A stretch of DNA of 64,000 bases from an uncultured Polycyclovorans sp. (lineage in GTDB: Bacteria > Pseudomonadota > Gammaproteobacteria > Nevskiales > Nevskiaceae), in contig CAKZHZ010000070.1 of NCBI GenBank assembly GCA_936928855.1, forward strand, positions 1 through 64,000. Direction: 5' to 3'. The notes beneath the pieces were generated by a model. That model made no database searches. It had not been told where the DNA came from and saw only the letters and a list, made by a program, of their open reading frames with translations. Shown one piece after another: positions 53,783 to 62,660 of the stretch (positions are counted from its first letter, which is position 1; the number at the start of each line of letters is the position of its first letter). A program made the translations under genes and the position numbers.

Positions 53783-56700
53783 TCAGAAGCGCTTGCGAAT
53801 GCTGATCCCGATGAGACGCGGGTCCAGCGTGAAGACATTGGTGGAGAGCCCGGTGTCGTCGCTGTTGAGGAAGGCGCCGGTAATCGGGGCTTCATCAAAA
53901 ACATTCTTGACATAGGCTTCGATGGTGAGCTGATGCCGGTCGTTGCTCACCCAGAACGAGAGATTGGTACTGTCCCAGGCGCGCAGCTGGTCGTACTCGG
54001 TGTTGTAGACGCGATGAAAGGACGCGTCCTGCCAGTACCAGTCCACCCGTCCCGTAGCGCTCCAGTTGCCCCCCGGCAGGTAGTAGGTGTGCTGGGCGCC
54101 CAGCGACACCGTGAAACGGGGTGCGTTGGGCAACTCATTGCCACTGACGTCGGCGAAGAACCCGGCACTGCCATTCGGGGCATCAGTACTGGGGTTGTAA
54201 CTGCGAAAGGGCTCGTCGGCGCTGCTACGCCGGGTTACGAGCTGGCCGCCTGGGCACAGAATTGAGGCTGCATCCATGCCCCCGGCGTCGCCTGCTTCAA
54301 ACAAATCCCGAACCAGTGCGGTCGGGGCTACACAGTTGGAGGACTGCGTCAGGGTCGGTTTGACAACCACCCACTCATCAAAGCCGTCCGGGTACTGGCA
54401 GGCCACGTGCAAGGGGTTCGCTTCGCAGAGGGTGCGACCCAAGTGATCCGTCTGCTCCCGAAGTGCGGCCCACTCAGGATTGACATATCGCTCGCCGCCA
54501 TTCTGGGTGCGGTTCATGAGATCCAGTGATTCCTCGCCATCCGCAATCCGGGTCCGCAGGTAGCCAATACTGGCGTTGAGCAAGGTGTCCGGTGTGAGGG
54601 CCAAGACCGATTCCAGCTCCAGGCCCCAGATGGTGGCATCGAAGTTCTCATTGGCTGCTGAGCGATCGACGATCTTGGAGACTTGGTAGTCCGTGTAGTC
54701 GTAGTAGAAGACCGACCCGTTGAGCATCAGCGCACCGTCCAGCAGCGTGTTCTTGGTGCCGATCTCGAAAGCATTGACGTACTCGGGCTCAAAGGTGGGC
54801 GGCGCCGCGGCCCCCTGCGCCTTGGCGATCAGCAGCCCTTGCGGCCAGGCGATGGTGGGCGGATTGGCTCCGCCGCCCTTGTAGCCGCGGGTGAAGAAGG
54901 CATAGATCAGCGTTTCGTCGGTAAAGCTGAGCAGGGGCTGCCAGTCGATGCCGACCCGGCCGGTGGGCACCCACCATTCCTGGATGATGTCCGGCAGCGC
55001 CGGGTAGCCACGGCCGTTTTCGGCGGAGCCACCCAAGGCACAGTTGGGACTGCCTCTGTAGACGCGATTACCACTCTGGGGATCACACCAGCGGGCGATG
55101 GCCTCCTGGTCGTTCGCTTCCGGAATGGCGCCCTCCTCCGCCAGAAACGGGCTCTGCAAAGGGTCAGCAACACCCAGAAATCCCGCCTCGATCCGGCCCC
55201 GCCAGTCCGCCAGCAGCGTCTGGCTGGGGATGGGGGTGAAGACCTTGCGGTCCCAGCTGTAGCGCAGGCCGGCGGTCAGTTTCAGCTCCGGCGTGAGGTC
55301 GTAATAGACCTCGCCGAAGAGGGCGGCGGAGTCCAACCCGTAGGGGTTGCGGCTGAGAAAGAACTGGTGGCCCTCGGGATTGGCGGCGACTTCGCTGATG
55401 CCCCCTGGCTGCACATAGATGCAAGTGGCCACCGACTGCCCACTGAGATCCTGGGTGACCGACCCGGCGTCGATGAACGTGCTGCAGCCCAGGGTGGCAC
55501 CATGCGAATTGGGGCCGGTGAACAGGCCCGGCAACTTCTCACCATCGGGTCCGGTAGCCGCGAACGGGATGTCGTAGGCAAAGGCAGGGCCGCTATACAC
55601 CGCATGGCCGGCATACACCAATGCCGAAAAGGCGTTGGCGAAAACAAAGTAGTCGGTCACCGTGTCAAAGCGGGTGTAGTTGGCGCCAAGACTGAAATTG
55701 AGGGGGCCGCTTGCATTGGAGGTGACGCGCAGCTCCTGACTGAACTGGCGCGCGTCCTGTTGCGAGAGATCCTGCATGACCAGGCGATTGGAACGGCCGA
55801 GATTGGGATCAGTGAAGTAGCCGCCCGGGGTCACACCGCGCATCCAGGACCGCACCGAATTCTCCGAGCGATTGAACATGGGGAGCGACTCGAAGCGGAG
55901 AAAATCCTGGGTGGCAAAAAGGCTGTTCTCGGCATACACCGTTTGTGAGCTGAGGGTGAGATCGTCGCTCAGCTCGAAATCGACGCTCAGCTCGTAGTAG
56001 TCCGAAGCCGCGCGATACTCGGGCTGCAGCGGTGAGTAGACCGTCCGCAGATCACGCGACTGAGGACCGCCGGCCAGTGGATCCGCTACACAGTCACTGA
56101 CAAGTGCGCCACCTCCGCCTACTAGCGCACAGTCCTCATCGAACGGAAACGGCTGCGCGGGAACCGTGGTCAGCATAAAAGACCCGCCTCGCCCGGCCCG
56201 AATAAACGGCATGGCATTGCCATTTGGCGTGCCATAGGCGCCGTTGTCGGTAGGGTCTGCGGGGTGGCCGGTGTCGAACAACGAGCGGGGCAGACAGCCC
56301 TGGGAGTACTGGCTGCGCACCTGAAACTCGAACTTGTCCGATAGTGGATCGAACGGCCCAATGAATAGATCCTCCAGCGGCACCCCATCCAAGGTCGCCA
56401 GCCCCGGATCGCGGTGACACAACTGCTTGGACGTGCGTAGCCGGTTGTCGTCTTCCTCGAAGCGCTCGAAGATGAAGTCGGCGCGGAAGCGATCGGTGGG
56501 CTGCCAGGCGATGCTGACGCGGCCGGTCCAGAGGTCGCGGTTGTCGAGATCCGGGCTGACGTTGAACTCACCCGCGGCGAGGTTAGTGCCGTAGCCATCG
56601 CGCATGGTGCTGGCGTAGGCAATGCGGGCGGCCAGGGTGTCGCTGTCGTTCAGCGGAATGTTGTAGTGGCCCCGAAAGCGTTGGGCGCCGTAGTTGCCGA

Positions 56701-57619
56701 TTTCATACTTGACCTCGCCCTCGAACACGCCCATCACCGGCTTGTGGGTAATGACGTTGATCACCCCGGCGGTGGCGTTGCGGCCGTAGAGGGTGCCCTG
56801 TGGGCCGCGCAGCACTTCCACCCGCTCCATGTCGAGATACTCCTGCTCGAACAGGCGGTTCACGATGAGGGTGGTGTTGTTCATGCTGACCGCCACACCG
56901 GGATCGGTGGTGGCGGATACGGCCTGGGTGCCGATGCCGCGAATCTGGAAGTTGTAACCGCTGAAGTTGGTTTTGCTGAAGGTGACATTGGGGATGGCCT
57001 TGAGCAGGTCGAAGCCGCCTTCCACCTTGCGGGCGTCCAACTCATCCATGGAGAACGCACTCATGGTGATGGGCACGTCCTGCAGGCGCTCTTCACGCTT
57101 CTGGCCGGTGACGATGATTTCCTCGATGCCGGCGCGGCGCGCGCTTTCGATATCGGGCAAGGGCGCGTCGGCAGGGCTGGCATCGTCTGCCAGCGCCTTG
57201 GCCTGGGCGACGGCCAGGTTGCCGGTGCTGGAGTTCTGCAGCCGGCGGCGGTACTCCGCCACCACGTCCGGCTCGCCGATCATGATGCCGCCACCATCGG
57301 TGACGACGAAGTCCAGCCCGGTGCCCTGGAGAATCTGCTCCACCGCTTCCACGGCGCTGAAGGCGCCATTGAGGGTGGCCGACTGCCGCCCCTCGGCCGC
57401 ATCAGGCGCGTAGATAAGTTCCGCCCGGCTTTGATGGGCGAACGCGGTCAGCGCTGCGGTGAGATCCTGCGCAGGGATGTTGTAACGGAGTGTGACGGCA
57501 CTGATGGCCGAAGGCGCCTCCGCCGTTGCCTGTGCACTCGCCACCCCTCCGGTGAGCGCCGCTGCGATGATGCTGAGCGCCACGAGCCCGCGGATGGGGC
57601 CACGACGGAATTGGAACAT
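53783..57619 (-). CDS. TonB-dependent receptor with N-terminal STN domain, 1278 aa
   Basis: A very long outer-membrane receptor. The signal peptide ends near GGVASAQA. An STN domain follows (about residues 45-115: YNIPAQDLTAALTAFAHQSR; EQILQGTGLDFVVTDGGGIM), then a spacer and the TonB box EEIIVTGQKREERLQDVPIT near residue 170. The plug (NFQIRGIGTQAVS; VEVLRGPQGTLYGRNATAGV) and a 22-strand barrel with extended loops end in GISIRKRF with the terminal Phe. Receptors of this subtype are abundant in bacteria living on hydrophobic or complex organics. No sigma/anti-sigma pair is adjacent, although STN domains usually signal to one. Substrate unknown. Confidence 0.93.
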   Translation of the reverse strand: MFQFRRGPIRGLVALSIIAAALTGGVASAQATAEAPSAISAVTLRYNIPAQDLTAALTAFAHQSRAELIYAPDAAEGRQSATLNGAFSAVEAVEQILQGTGLDFVVTDGGGIMIGEPDVVAEYRRRLQNSSTGNLAVAQAKALADDASPADAPLPDIESARRAGIEEIIVTGQKREERLQDVPITMSAFSMDELDARKVEGGFDLLKAIPNVTFSKTNFSGYNFQIRGIGTQAVSATTDPGVAVSMNNTTLIVNRLFEQEYLDMERVEVLRGPQGTLYGRNATAGVINVITHKPVMGVFEGEVKYEIGNYGAQRFRGHYNIPLNDSDTLAARIAYASTMRDGYGTNLAAGEFNVSPDLDNRDLWTGRVSIAWQPTDRFRADFIFERFEEDDNRLRTSKQLCHRDPGLATLDGVPLEDLFIGPFDPLSDKFEFQVRSQYSQGCLPRSLFDTGHPADPTDNGAYGTPNGNAMPFIRAGRGGSFMLTTVPAQPFPFDEDCALVGGGGALVSDCVADPLAGGPQSRDLRTVYSPLQPEYRAASDYYELSVDFELSDDLTLSSQTVYAENSLFATQDFLRFESLPMFNRSENSVRSWMRGVTPGGYFTDPNLGRSNRLVMQDLSQQDARQFSQELRVTSNASGPLNFSLGANYTRFDTVTDYFVFANAFSALVYAGHAVYSGPAFAYDIPFAATGPDGEKLPGLFTGPNSHGATLGCSTFIDAGSVTQDLSGQSVATCIYVQPGGISEVAANPEGHQFFLSRNPYGLDSAALFGEVYYDLTPELKLTAGLRYSWDRKVFTPIPSQTLLADWRGRIEAGFLGVADPLQSPFLAEEGAIPEANDQEAIARWCDPQSGNRVYRGSPNCALGGSAENGRGYPALPDIIQEWWVPTGRVGIDWQPLLSFTDETLIYAFFTRGYKGGGANPPTIAWPQGLLIAKAQGAAAPPTFEPEYVNAFEIGTKNTLLDGALMLNGSVFYYDYTDYQVSKIVDRSAANENFDATIWGLELESVLALTPDTLLNASIGYLRTRIADGEESLDLMNRTQNGGERYVNPEWAALREQTDHLGRTLCEANPLHVACQYPDGFDEWVVVKPTLTQSSNCVAPTALVRDLFEAGDAGGMDAASILCPGGQLVTRRSSADEPFRSYNPSTDAPNGSAGFFADVSGNELPNAPRFTVSLGAQHTYYLPGGNWSATGRVDWYWQDASFHRVYNTEYDQLRAWDSTNLSFWVSNDRHQLTIEAYVKNVFDEAPITGAFLNSDDTGLSTNVFTLDPRLIGISIRKRF

Positions 57620-57760
57620 CCCGAATCTCCTCTGATGTCTGCACGGACGCCGCGTTGTGGTGTTGTGCGGCTGGTCTCAGGCATTAGGACGCAGGGGAAA
57701 TGGGAATGTGCAAAAGGGGGGATGAGGGGTGGGCTCGGGTCGGAGAAACCTGCAGACCGC

Positions 57761-59161
57761 TCACACCACGCGGGATGCCAGACTGGGAGAGTGTTCGATG
57801 GCGTCTTCGATGATGCCCAGCATCTGCGCGCACTGGTCGCGGCTGGTCGGCCCTCCCAGGCATACCCGCACCGCTTCGGGTGGGGTGCCACCCACACTGA
57901 ACGTATCGGAAACCACCACACCAACGCCGTGATTGCGGAGGTGGGTGGCAAACTCGACACGGGTCCAGGGCGCGGGAACACGCAGCCACAGATGGAAGGC
58001 TTCCGGTTTGCCGGTGTAGTCGGCCTGCTGCAGTACCTGCGCGGCCAGCTTCTGGCGTTGGCGCGACTCCTCCCGAATGGCCAAGGTAGCCGCGCGTGCG
58101 GTGCCATCCAGAATCCAGCGCGTGGCCAGACGCGCCATCATCGGTACCGGCATAACTGTGGTGGTGCGCATGATCGCCGACAGACGTGCACCGTAGCGTG
58201 AGTTGGGAACGGCCAGGTAGGCAACCCTCAAGCCAGCACCGAGGCATTTGGAGAAACCGCTGGCATAGAAGGTCAGTTCAGGGGCCATGGCGGCCAGCGA
58301 CGTGGACCGACGAGCCGGCAGGCAACCATATGGGTCGTCCTCGATAATGGGGACGCAATAGCGGCGGGCGACCTCTACTACAGCCTCCCGGCGTGCCTCC
58401 GACATGATCGCAGTGGTCGGGTTGTTCAGGGTGGGGTTGAGGTAAAGGGCCTTGGGCAGATCGGCCGCACACAGGGCACCGAAGGCGTCCGGATCGAGGC
58501 CGTCATCGTCCGCGGGCAGCCCCACCAGCCGGATGCCAAGGTGGGCAGCGAGACCCTTGATGCCCGGATAGGTAACGGCCTCGCAGGCGATGGTGTCGCC
58601 AGGGCGCGCGAGCACGGTGAACAGCGACAGCAGGGCACTTTGCACACCGCTGCACAAGATGACGCGGGAGCTCTCCAGATTGGGTACATGGCGCGACAGC
58701 CATTGGGCACCCGCCTCTCGCTCTTCTTCATTGCCGCCGAATTCGTGATAGCGAAGAAAGTTGTGCAGGTCCGCTTCCTGTGCCAGTTCGGCGATGCCCT
58801 GACGCATCTGCGCCAATAGGGCCTTGTCCTGTGGTTCCGGCGGCATGTTCATCGTCATGTCGACCATGCTGGTCGATGGCGCGCGTCGAACCGGCCCGCT
58901 CCTGACGATCTCGCGGACGAAGGAGCCACGCCCCGGCTGGGCATCGATCAGACCTCGCTGCTGGGCCTCAGCGTATCCCCGCGCCACGGTAGTGAAATTG
59001 AGGTTGAGCGCGGTCGCCAGCGTGCGCAAGGTCGGCAGCCGCTGGTTGGCAACGAGCTTGCCGGATTCGATGTCCTCGGCCAGCGCATCGGCGATGGCAA
59101 TGTAGGCAGGTTGGCTGCTGGCGCGCACGGCCGCAGCCCAGCGGCTGGCTTCGTTCGACAT
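57761..59161 (-). CDS. MocR-family regulator (GntR helix-turn-helix fused to aminotransferase fold)
   Basis: A 466-residue regulator. The N-terminal winged helix (about residues 15-80: YIAIADALAEDIESGKLVAN; LPTLRTLATALNLNFTTVAR) is joined to a class I aminotransferase-like domain with NPTLNNPTTAIMS, VPIIEDDPYGC and the PLP-lysine segment YASGFSKCLGAGLRVAYLAV. MocR proteins use PLP and an amine ligand as a switch. It is divergent from the Nit1C genes across 347 bases and is their likely regulator, by position only. The ATG at 59161 is chosen; GTG at 59167 would add two residues. Confidence 0.9.
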   Translation of the reverse strand: MSNEASRWAAAVRASSQPAYIAIADALAEDIESGKLVANQRLPTLRTLATALNLNFTTVARGYAEAQQRGLIDAQPGRGSFVREIVRSGPVRRAPSTSMVDMTMNMPPEPQDKALLAQMRQGIAELAQEADLHNFLRYHEFGGNEEEREAGAQWLSRHVPNLESSRVILCSGVQSALLSLFTVLARPGDTIACEAVTYPGIKGLAAHLGIRLVGLPADDDGLDPDAFGALCAADLPKALYLNPTLNNPTTAIMSEARREAVVEVARRYCVPIIEDDPYGCLPARRSTSLAAMAPELTFYASGFSKCLGAGLRVAYLAVPNSRYGARLSAIMRTTTVMPVPMMARLATRWILDGTARAATLAIREESRQRQKLAAQVLQQADYTGKPEAFHLWLRVPAPWTRVEFATHLRNHGVGVVVSDTFSVGGTPPEAVRVCLGGPTSRDQCAQMLGIIEDAIEHSPSLASRVV

Positions 59162-59424
59162 GGGCACTCAATCCGTCAGGTCACGATCGCCATATCGTGC
59201 CACATATTGATTGCATATTGTTTCTTTTTGTATGCACACATAAGGCGCAACGATGCACTTGTTGCGAGCTGTTGCGTACCGCTTTGGTGCATCCCGCAAA
59301 CCCCTGAAACTGCCACTGATATGGTGCGAATGCGGCCATCGCAACGAGACCATGGCAATTACCCCAACGTTATCATCAATGTCTCACAATGATCGCATTT
59401 ATGACCATTTTATTCCTGATTGAT
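59162..59424. promoter_or_regulatory. Divergent control region with repeats between mocR and the nit genes
   Basis: This AT-richer stretch contains several repeats. CATATTGATTGC at 59203-59214 recurs at 59428-59439 inside the sigma-54 promoter. TGCATA (59212-59217) faces TATGCA (59231-59236). GATGCAC (59252-59258) faces GTGCATC (59287-59293) across 28 bases. Such spaced repeats suit a MocR dimer or an NtrC-type enhancer protein, but no exact NtrC consensus was found. The mocR promoter must also be here. Confidence 0.5.
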
Positions 59425-59440
59425 TGGCATATTGATTGCT
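59425..59440 (+). promoter_or_regulatory. Sigma-54 (RpoN) promoter of the nit genes
   Basis: TGGCATATTGATTGCT has GG and GC exactly 12 bases apart (-24/-12), matching TGGCAC-N5-TTGC at all positions except C6 to T. Transcription would begin near 59450, about 58 bases before the first nit start codon. Sigma-54 promoters need an enhancer-binding activator; with nitrogen-related genes downstream, NtrC is the obvious candidate. Confidence 0.75.
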
Positions 59441-59508
59441 GCCCTGTTGCCTGTGACCGCTGAGGTCCGGCGGTTGCAATCACGTCAATCCCGCATCAGG
59501 AGAAGCAC

Positions 59509-59991
59509 ATGCCCGCAGTGACAGCACCCGCACATAAGAGCGGCGACTTTTTTGTCGATTACGAAGAAAAAGTGTTCGAGGACGTTCAGGCCGAACCCGG
59601 CGAAAAAGCCCTCATCACGTTTCATACCGTGGCATTCGAGGGATCGATTGGCCTGGTCAATCTGCTTCAGGCCAAACGTCTGCTCCGGAAGGGATTCGAA
59701 ACTTCGGTATTGCTGTACGGCCCAGGAGTGACGCTGGGGCTGCAGCGAGGGTTTCCGACCCTTGGCGATGAAGCTTTCCCCGGCCATCAGAACTTCGCCA
59801 ACCAGATCAAGGCGATCATGGCCGAGGGCGGAAAGGTCTACGCCTGCCGTTTTGCACTGCAGGCGCTGTATGGCCACGGCGAGCCATCGTTGCTGCCCGG
59901 CATTACGCCGATCAATCCGCTGGATGTGCTGGACCTGGTGCTGCTTCATCGCAAGTCCGGTGCCTTCATTCTGGATACCTGGACGCTCTAG
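59509..59991 (+). CDS. nitB: MSMEG_0572/Sll0783-family nitrogen-starvation protein (NitB)
   Basis: A 160-residue soluble protein of the first conserved family in the Nit1C cluster. Its core [20 protein letters not shown] and the C-terminal [20 protein letters not shown] are typical. The fold looks DsrE-like alpha/beta ([20 protein letters not shown] ... [12 protein letters not shown], with one Cys at an exposed site). The homologue Sll0783 in Synechocystis is strongly induced by nitrogen starvation. Its activity is unknown. CAGGAGA precedes the ATG and the sigma-54 promoter lies 69 bases upstream. The next gene starts four bases after its stop. Confidence 0.87.
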   Translation: MPAVTAPAHKSGDFFVDYEEKVFEDVQAEPGEKALITFHTVAFEGSIGLVNLLQAKRLLRKGFETSVLLYGPGVTLGLQRGFPTLGDEAFPGHQNFANQIKAIMAEGGKVYACRFALQALYGHGEPSLLPGITPINPLDVLDLVLLHRKSGAFILDTWTL

Positions 59992-59995
59992 GCCC

Positions 59996-61009
59996 ATGGC
60001 TTCCCGCACTGTCAAAGCAGCCGCGGTACAGCTGTCGCCGGTTCTCGGCAGTCGTGAGGGCACGATCGGCAAGGTCGTGTCCGCGATTGCCGAGGCCGCC
60101 GCCGCGGGCGCCGAATTGGTCGTGTTCCCTGAAACGGTGGTGCCGTACTACCCCTATTTTTCGTTCATTACCCCGGCAGTGAAGATGGGCGCAGCGCACC
60201 TGGCGCTGTATGAGCAGGCGGTGAGCGTGCCGAGCCCCGCTACGGACCAAGTGGCCACTGCAGCACGTGAATACGGAACGGTGGTGGTACTCGGAGTCAA
60301 CGAGCGCGACCACGGCACGCTCTACAACACCCAGCTGGTCTTCGATGCGGATGGCAGCCTGGCGCTGAAACGTCGCAAGATCACTCCGACCTATCACGAG
60401 CGGATGGTCTGGGGACAAGGCGATGGCGCCGGCCTGAAAACGGTGGACACGGCCATCGGCCGGCTCGGCGCGCTGGCCTGCTGGGAACACTACAACCCCC
60501 TTGCACGCTACTGCCTGATGGCACAGCACGAGGAGGTGCACTGCTCGCAGTTTCCGGGCTCGCTGGTGGGGCCGATCTTTGCCGAGCAAATGGAAGTGAC
60601 CATGCGCCACCACGCGCTGGAATCCGGTTGCTTCGTGGTAAACGCGACGGCGTGGTTGAGTGAGGATCAGATCGGGCAGATAACCGCTGACCCCGACTTG
60701 CAGAAGGCGCTTCGGGGCGGCTGCTACAGCGCCATCATTTCGCCCGAAGGCAAACATCTGTGCGAGCCCCTGCGCGAGAGCGAAGGCATGGTGATCGCAG
60801 AGCTGGACTTCGCGCTGATCACCAAGCGCAAACGGATGATGGATTCGGTGGGGCACTACGCCCGCCCCGAACTGCTGTCCCTGAATCTCGACGCGCGTGA
60901 AACGGCGCCGCTGCACGGCGCGCCCGCTGGGACGAAGCCCGGCGACTCCCCTTTGAGGACAACACACCATGACCAAGCCCGCGAAAGCTCCGAGTGCTCA
61001 GACGCGTGA
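59996..61009 (+). CDS. nitC: Nit6803-family nitrilase (NitC)
   Basis: A 337-residue carbon-nitrogen hydrolase that turns a nitrile, possibly cyanide itself, into acid and ammonia. The catalytic triad is present: Glu in [13 protein letters not shown], Lys in [20 protein letters not shown], Cys in [15 protein letters not shown]. The [11 protein letters not shown] and EHYNPL segments separate true nitrilases from amidases. The start was set at ATG 59996, where the enzyme fold begins; the upstream open frame lies inside nitB. The 3' end overlaps the radical SAM gene by 41 bases. Confidence 0.93.
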   Translation: MASRTVKAAAVQLSPVLGSREGTIGKVVSAIAEAAAAGAELVVFPETVVPYYPYFSFITPAVKMGAAHLALYEQAVSVPSPATDQVATAAREYGTVVVLGVNERDHGTLYNTQLVFDADGSLALKRRKITPTYHERMVWGQGDGAGLKTVDTAIGRLGALACWEHYNPLARYCLMAQHEEVHCSQFPGSLVGPIFAEQMEVTMRHHALESGCFVVNATAWLSEDQIGQITADPDLQKALRGGCYSAIISPEGKHLCEPLRESEGMVIAELDFALITKRKRMMDSVGHYARPELLSLNLDARETAPLHGAPAGTKPGDSPLRTTHHDQARESSECSDA

Positions 61010-62105
61010 GCTGATCGTCGATCTGCAGTCGCTGGGCGTGCGCCTGGCGGATGAAGACATCGGTGCACCCAGCCGCCGTGGCGGTGCGGGACCGTCCGAT
61101 CACAAGTCGGTCACTGTGGATGGGCATACCATCATGGTGCCGGTACACACCGGCTCGGCCGCGCATTCGCCATTCGAGACCAGCCGTTCTGGGCGTGCCG
61201 ACGAAGTGTCACTCAAACGTGATGGTCGGGCGGTGGCGACGATCTCCTTTGCGCCGCAGCCGAAATTCATGAAGCTCAGGACCGCGGAGGGCGTTCCCTA
61301 CGGCCACATCGCCCAACTGCATGGACGCGATGTGCTGGCCACCACAGTGCTGCAGACCTGTGTCCGCTATGGGCGCCGCGAGACCTCCTGCCAGTTCTGT
61401 TCCATCGGCGAGTCACTGGCGGCCGGACGAACCGTCAATCGCAAGACACCGGCGCAGCTGGCCGAGGTGGCGAAAGCGGCCGTGACGCTCGACGGAGTCA
61501 GGCACATGGTGATGACTACCGGCACGCCCAACTTCACCGACCGCGGCGCCGAGATTCTGTGCGAATCGGCTGCGGCGGTAAGGGCCGTGGTGGACCTGCC
61601 CATTCAGGCACAGTGCGAGCCGCCGGATGACCCGGCCTGGTTTCAACGCCTGAAGGCCGCCGGGGTGGACAGCCTGGGCATGCACCTGGAGGCGGTAACG
61701 CCTGAGGTGCGAGCGCGCATCATGCCCGGCAAGGCCAGCGTCAGCCTTGATCAGTACATGACCGCCTTTGCCGATGCCGTGAAGGTCTTCGGCCGGGGAC
61801 AGGTGAGCACCTACATTCTTGCCGGCCTTGGCGATACCCGAGAGGCCATCCTGCAGATGAGTGAGCGGCTGATCGCACTTGGCGTCTACCCGTTTGTGGT
61901 GCCGTTCGTGCCGAATTCCGGCACGCCACTGGCCGATCACCCCGCGCCCAGCGCGCTCTTCATGCGGTCGATCCTGCTGCCGCTGGGTCGGATGCTGGTG
62001 GACGGCGGCTTGCGATCCGCCGATATCAAGGCGGGCTGCGGCCGCTGCGGCGCCTGTTCTTCGCTGGCGGCGTTTGAGTCCCCGGCCGCGGTGGGTGTGT
62101 CCTGA
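60969..62105 (+). CDS. nitD: MSMEG_0568-family radical SAM enzyme (NitD)
   Basis: A 378-residue radical SAM protein. The cluster motif is unusual: [20 protein letters not shown], that is C-x9-C-x2-C instead of CX3CX2C, as is characteristic of this family. The barrel follows with [18 protein letters not shown] and [20 protein letters not shown]. The C-terminus has [13 protein letters not shown], a CxxCxxC group that could hold a second iron-sulfur cluster. The reaction is unknown. It overlaps nitC by 41 bases and ends three bases before nitE. Confidence 0.9.
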   Translation: MTKPAKAPSAQTRELIVDLQSLGVRLADEDIGAPSRRGGAGPSDHKSVTVDGHTIMVPVHTGSAAHSPFETSRSGRADEVSLKRDGRAVATISFAPQPKFMKLRTAEGVPYGHIAQLHGRDVLATTVLQTCVRYGRRETSCQFCSIGESLAAGRTVNRKTPAQLAEVAKAAVTLDGVRHMVMTTGTPNFTDRGAEILCESAAAVRAVVDLPIQAQCEPPDDPAWFQRLKAAGVDSLGMHLEAVTPEVRARIMPGKASVSLDQYMTAFADAVKVFGRGQVSTYILAGLGDTREAILQMSERLIALGVYPFVVPFVPNSGTPLADHPAPSALFMRSILLPLGRMLVDGGLRSADIKAGCGRCGACSSLAAFESPAAVGVS

Positions 62106-62108
62106 GCC

Positions 62109-62660
62109 ATGTTGCTGCCCGTGCCCCCCTTTATGCCCGGCGAGTACAGCATCAAGCATGTTGCTGCGGATTGGGAGCGAAAGGCCTGCGCCGCCCTGCG
62201 CCGGCAGGTGTTCTGCACCGAGCAACGGCTGTTCGACGCGGACGATCGCGACACCATTGACGACCACGCGCTGCCAATCGCGGCAATTGCCCGGGTCGCG
62301 GGCATCGGCGAGCGGGTTGTCGGCACTGTGCGTATTCATCGGCCTGAGGCCAACGATGATTCCGGTCTGTGGTTCGGCTCGCGCCTCGCGGTGCTCCCCG
62401 AATACCGGCACAGCGCCTGGATAGGAACTGAACTGATTCACCATGCAGTGCGTACCGCACGGGCACGCGGATGCCGACGATTTTTGGCGCAAGTACAGGT
62501 GCAGAACGTGAAACTGTTCGAACACCTTGACTGGGTTGGACTGGCATCAAGGCAGATCTGCGGCCGCCCGCATGTGCTGATGCAGGCATCGCTCGATCAC
62601 TATCCTCCGCGCACCTTCGACGAGGTGGTGTTTGCGGTACAGGCCCGGGTGGCGGCGTGA
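62109..62660 (+). CDS. nitE: MSMEG_0567-family GNAT acetyltransferase (NitE)
   Basis: A 183-residue N-acetyltransferase-like protein. The GNAT fold is visible: an N-terminal helix with LRRQVFCTEQRLFDADDRDT, strand GERVVGTVRIHRPEAND, the acetyl-CoA loop region RLAVLPEYRHSAWIGTELIH, and a C-terminal FLAQVQVQNVKLFEHLDWVG. The acetyl-CoA binding loop RxxGxG/A is degenerate here (RHSAWIGTE), so its acyl donor is open. Its stop overlaps the AIR-synthase-like gene. Confidence 0.85.
   Translation: MLLPVPPFMPGEYSIKHVAADWERKACAALRRQVFCTEQRLFDADDRDTIDDHALPIAAIARVAGIGERVVGTVRIHRPEANDDSGLWFGSRLAVLPEYRHSAWIGTELIHHAVRTARARGCRRFLAQVQVQNVKLFEHLDWVGLASRQICGRPHVLMQASLDHYPPRTFDEVVFAVQARVAA

Noticed and set aside
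59203..59214. Second sigma-54 promoter at the upstream copy of CATATTGATTGC
   Set aside because: The -24 element would need GG 12 bases before GC; here the bases at that place are CA, so only the shared 12-mer remains.
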